From Rhizobacter sp. Root404 (lineage in GTDB: Bacteria > Pseudomonadota > Gammaproteobacteria > Burkholderiales > Burkholderiaceae_C): a stretch of 64,000 nucleotides of DNA. Both the position numbers and the translations under genes were made by a program. Location of the stretch: the NCBI RefSeq assembly GCF_001425865.1, contig NZ_LMDS01000004.1, positions 1,494,948-1,558,947 of the forward strand. The letters run 5' to 3'. This document shows positions 61,675-64,000 of this stretch, piece after piece. Within the stretch, counting starts at the first letter, position 1; every line of letters begins with the position of its first letter. The notes under the pieces were generated by a model that worked only from the letters and a program-made list of their open reading frames with translations, did not search any database and was not told where the DNA came from.

Positions 61675-62583
61675 TCAGTACGGCACGTCGCCGACGATGC
61701 CGGCGCGTTCCATCTTTCGATGGCATGGGGCGTAGTCCATCACCGCGTAGTGCTGGGTGCTGCGGTTGTCCCACATGGCCACCGAATTCGGCTTCCAGCG
61801 GAAGCGCACCTGGTACTCGGGGATCTGCGCCTGGCTGATCAGGTACTGCAGCAGTTGCGACGCGCCGGGCACGGCGTCCTGGCCGAAGCGCACGCGGCCC
61901 GGCGTGTGGAAGTTCGTGAAGTGGGTGGCGAACGCGTTGACGAACAGGATCTTCTCGCCCGTCTCGGGATGGGTGCGCACCACCGGGTGCTCGGCGTCGG
62001 GGAACTGGGCGTGCAGCGCGAGGCGCTTGTCGATCGGCATCGCGGCGCCGAAGCTGGCCTCGATGCTGTGGCGTGCGCGCAGGTCGGCGATCTGCGTCTT
62101 GACGGGTTCGGGCAGCCGTTCGTAGGCCAGCACCATGTTGGCCCACATCGTGTCGCCGCCCACCGGCGGGCACTCGACGCAACGCAGCACGCAGCCGAAC
62201 GGCGGCTTTTCGCGCCAGGTCGCGTCGGTGTGCCAGGCGTTTTCGTAGCGGTCGTTGGGCGCGTCGGGCGACTTGTAGATGCGCACCAGGCCCGGGTGAT
62301 CGGGATCGCTGCCGGCCACCGGGTGGTCCTCCAGATCGCCGAAGTGGCGCGCGAAGGCGACGTGTTCGGCGCGCGTGATGTCCTGGTCGCGGAAAAACAG
62401 CACGCGGTGCTTCAGCAGCAGCGCGCGGATCTCGGCGACGAGCGCCGGGTCGCGGGAGGCGACGCCGAGATCGACGTTCGAGAGCTCGGCGCCGAGCGCA
62501 CAGGTGAGGGGCTCGACCTTGATCGAGTCGGTCAGTGACGCTGCTCGGACGACGGCGGGCGCGGCGGGGGTGGCGGTGGTCAT
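61675..62583 (-). CDS. TauD/TfdA-family Fe(II)/2-oxoglutarate dioxygenase
   Basis: This 302-residue dioxygenase has the facial triad H118-x-D120 (AWHTDATWRE) and a distal His at about 278 (RSTQHYAVMDY), and a 2OG-binding Arg is expected near MDYAPCHRKM. TauD/TfdA enzymes oxidise taurine, sulfonates or aryloxyacetates, releasing aldehydes. It begins the catabolic operon, behind a LuxR-type gene. ATG 62583 has GGAG 8 nt upstream; a longer open frame upstream was rejected. Its last codons recur as the remnant at 42064. Confidence 0.92.
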   Translation of the reverse strand: MTTATPAAPAVVRAASLTDSIKVEPLTCALGAELSNVDLGVASRDPALVAEIRALLLKHRVLFFRDQDITRAEHVAFARHFGDLEDHPVAGSDPDHPGLVRIYKSPDAPNDRYENAWHTDATWREKPPFGCVLRCVECPPVGGDTMWANMVLAYERLPEPVKTQIADLRARHSIEASFGAAMPIDKRLALHAQFPDAEHPVVRTHPETGEKILFVNAFATHFTNFHTPGRVRFGQDAVPGASQLLQYLISQAQIPEYQVRFRWKPNSVAMWDNRSTQHYAVMDYAPCHRKMERAGIVGDVPY

Positions 62584-62659
62584 CGGTGGGTCTCCAGCCT
62601 CAGGCCGCTTCGGGCGACCTTTCTTGGCGAGAAGGTTAGGCCGGCGGCTCCACCGTCGT

Positions 62660-62679
62660 CCCCCCATCGTGGAGGGGGG
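62660..62679. other. GC hairpin upstream of the TauD gene
   Basis: CCCCCC, loop ATCGTGGA, GGGGGG forms a 6-bp stem in the 138-nt gap between the luxR-type gene and tauD. It is next to a stronger hairpin at 62681-62701. Confidence 0.4.
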
Positions 62680-62680
62680 T

Positions 62681-62701
62681 GGGCTCGGATGCGCCGAGCC
62701 C
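62681..62701. terminator. 8-bp stem-loop after the LuxR-type gene
   Basis: GGGCTCGG, loop ATGCG, CCGAGCCC is a perfect 8-5-8 stem about 20 nt after the regulator's stop. No U-tract follows on the minus strand, so it may be a weak terminator or attenuator before tauD. Confidence 0.5.
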
Positions 62702-62721
62702 TTGCTCGCGCTGGACCGGCC

Positions 62722-64000
62722 TCAGCGCTCGGTCTCGAGCAGCCCCAGGATGCGCGCGCGCTGCACGACCTGCTTGCGCGTGCCGGCGTCCAGCTTCGCG
62801 AAGAGGTTCTTCATGTGCCACTTGATCGTCTGTTCACCGACCTGCATGGCCAGCCCGATTTCCTTGTTGGACAGGTTGCGCGCGGCCAACTCGAGCACCT
62901 CACGCTCCTTCGGCGTGAGCACCGTGCTGCGGACGGCACGGTCCTGCGCCGCGGCCTGCACGGGCGCGCGCAGCGGCGCGGCCAGCGGACCCGGACCGGC
63001 CGGTGCGCGGCCCGATGGATACGACGCTCCGGGCAAGGCCTGGCGCACCCAGTCGCCCAATGCCGGGTGCGCGTCGTCGAACACGCGCAACAACCCGTAG
63101 GTGGTGGCCAGATCGGCCGCCTCGCGCAGCAGCGCCTGTGACTTCTCGCCGCAGCGGTCCAGCACCCAGGCGCGCAGGGCCAGCAGCTCGATGTGCAAGC
63201 GGACGAGCTTGACGCCCTGCGCCATCGCGTCGGCGCGCGCCAGCGTGTCGGCCGCCTGGCGCCAGTCCTGCATCGCTATGGCGGCGTAGGCGAGTGCGAC
63301 CTCGCGCAGCAGCATCGCGTTGCGTTGCCACAGCCGCCCTTGCGGCGCGGCGGGATCGGCGAGCCGCGCGTCGATCTGCGCACACAACTCTCGGCAGGTC
63401 TCGGGCCGGAAGCGACGTGCGTGCAGGCGCACCTGCTCGGCCAGGCTGGCGATTCCCAGGCGCGGCAGCCGGCGCGCCCCGCCGACGGCGTCCAACGCGC
63501 CCAGCAGTTCGAGCGCGCGGTGCTCGGCACCCTCGGCGGCCGAGATGCGGGCCATCGTGCGGTAGCCGAGCAGCACCGCCTCGGGCAGTGCGCTGCGTTC
63601 CAGCACGTCGAGCCGGTTGGCCAGCAGTGCGCCGGCCTCGTCGGGGCGGTTGCGCTCCCAGCACGCCGCGGCGAGCACGGCGGCCAGCATGCAGGTGAAG
63701 GGGTTGCGCCGGCCCAGGTCACCCTCGGCGCGCGCCAGCGTCGGGCGCAGCAGCTTCTCGGCCAGCAGCACCTGGCCCTCCCACAGGTACGACAGACCGA
63801 CGATGCAGTCGCCCCAGCGGCCGAGGTAGCCCTGGGCCCGCCCCTCGCCGGCCCGCGGCGCCTGCTGCTGGCGCAGACGTGCGAGCGCGGGTTCGCCTTC
63901 CAGCAGCGTGCGAAACGCCGAGCGGTTGGCATGCACCTGCAGCAGCAGCGGATCGGTCAGGGGCGGGTCGTGCGCCCACGGATCGTGCAGCGCCGCGAAG
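62722..64000 (-). CDS. MalT-like LuxR-family regulator (partial, 5' end beyond the window)
   Basis: The frame is open to the end of the window (the 404 residues from MHANRSAF plus about 20 upstream codons are seen), so the gene extends further. The C-terminus has a LuxR HTH (LTPKEREVLELAARNLSNKEIGLAMQVGEQTIKWHMKNLFAKL). The preceding part is a helical TPR-like array (RNPFTCMLAAVLAAACWERNRPDEAGALLANRL). This matches the C-terminal half of MalT/AcoK-type ATP-dependent LALs, which have an N-terminal NTPase; that part lies outside. It probably activates the downstream operon. Confidence 0.87.
   Translation of the reverse strand, partial: FAALHDPWAHDPPLTDPLLLQVHANRSAFRTLLEGEPALARLRQQQAPRAGEGRAQGYLGRWGDCIVGLSYLWEGQVLLAEKLLRPTLARAEGDLGRRNPFTCMLAAVLAAACWERNRPDEAGALLANRLDVLERSALPEAVLLGYRTMARISAAEGAEHRALELLGALDAVGGARRLPRLGIASLAEQVRLHARRFRPETCRELCAQIDARLADPAAPQGRLWQRNAMLLREVALAYAAIAMQDWRQAADTLARADAMAQGVKLVRLHIELLALRAWVLDRCGEKSQALLREAADLATTYGLLRVFDDAHPALGDWVRQALPGASYPSGRAPAGPGPLAAPLRAPVQAAAQDRAVRSTVLTPKEREVLELAARNLSNKEIGLAMQVGEQTIKWHMKNLFAKLDAGTRKQVVQRARILGLLETER

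Overview
The window is about 64 kb of GC-rich chromosomal DNA. Its gene families and gene orders point to a betaproteobacterium of the order Burkholderiales, perhaps near the Rubrivivax/Leptothrix/Comamonadaceae group. Signs of this are a short HisG, a bolA-murA-his gene order, orphan Bug (TctC) solute receptors, a tricarballylate (tcu) locus, a PHA-granule protein and a zwf-hexR pair. That placement is inference; no rRNA, tRNA or CRISPR array was seen. Coding density is very high, many neighbours overlap by ATGA or GTGA, and no stretch above 300 nt lacks a gene. The largest gap is about 298 nt (47967-48264).

Layout. (1) 1-14072: end of pth and a small secreted protein (+). Then, on the minus strand, an ABC transporter pair, bolA, murA and a long histidine operon (hisG, hisD, hisC, hisB, hisH, hisA, hisF) that runs on into rsmD, coaD and a ferredoxin. 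A PIN/ribbon-helix-helix toxin-antitoxin module with its own palindromic promoter sits between hisD and hisC. An IlvD/Edd dehydratase and a divergent VOC protein, sharing an 18-bp palindrome, sit between the ABC pair and bolA. (2) 14175-20668: TetR, a TPR-like protein, a hexapeptide acyltransferase, a frameshifted lipoprotein, and a lipid-storage group (wax-ester synthase, acyl-CoA-binding protein, PHA-granule protein). (3) 20681-27757: a lipoprotein aminopeptidase, a molybdopterin oxidoreductase, then a periplasmic receptor, an M20 amidohydrolase, a DUF2817 carboxypeptidase-like protein and DUF1272. (4) 27764-34437: central carbon metabolism, with tal-pgi-GST on minus, and zwf-hexR on plus behind a HexR-like box. 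(5) 34453-42591: small envelope and hypothetical proteins, a Suv3-like RNA helicase, an RraA-like protein coupled to an Ldh2 dehydrogenase, a lone response regulator, thymidine kinase, SRPBCC and VOC proteins, and a 15-codon remnant of a TauD gene. (6) 42706-47331: a tcu-type tricarballylate locus with a Bug receptor. (7) 47332-48264: a lower-GC patch with a GreA/GreB-like gene. (8) 48265-54859: DUF1302, DUF1329, a YCF48-like propeller and an MMPL/RND pump, read as a candidate trans-envelope transport system. (9) 54905-64000: a convergent seven-gene catabolic operon (TauD dioxygenase, BKACE, RBBP9 hydrolase, quinone oxidoreductase, MFS, acyl-CoA ligase, Bug receptor) behind a MalT-like LuxR regulator that runs off the window.

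The most unusual items are the four-gene DUF1302/DUF1329/YCF48/MMPL set facing the dioxygenase/BKACE operon, the toxin-antitoxin module coupled to hisC, the palindrome that fills the ilvD-like/VOC divergent gap, and the TauD remnant sharing a 30-nt exact match with the intact gene about 19.6 kb away.
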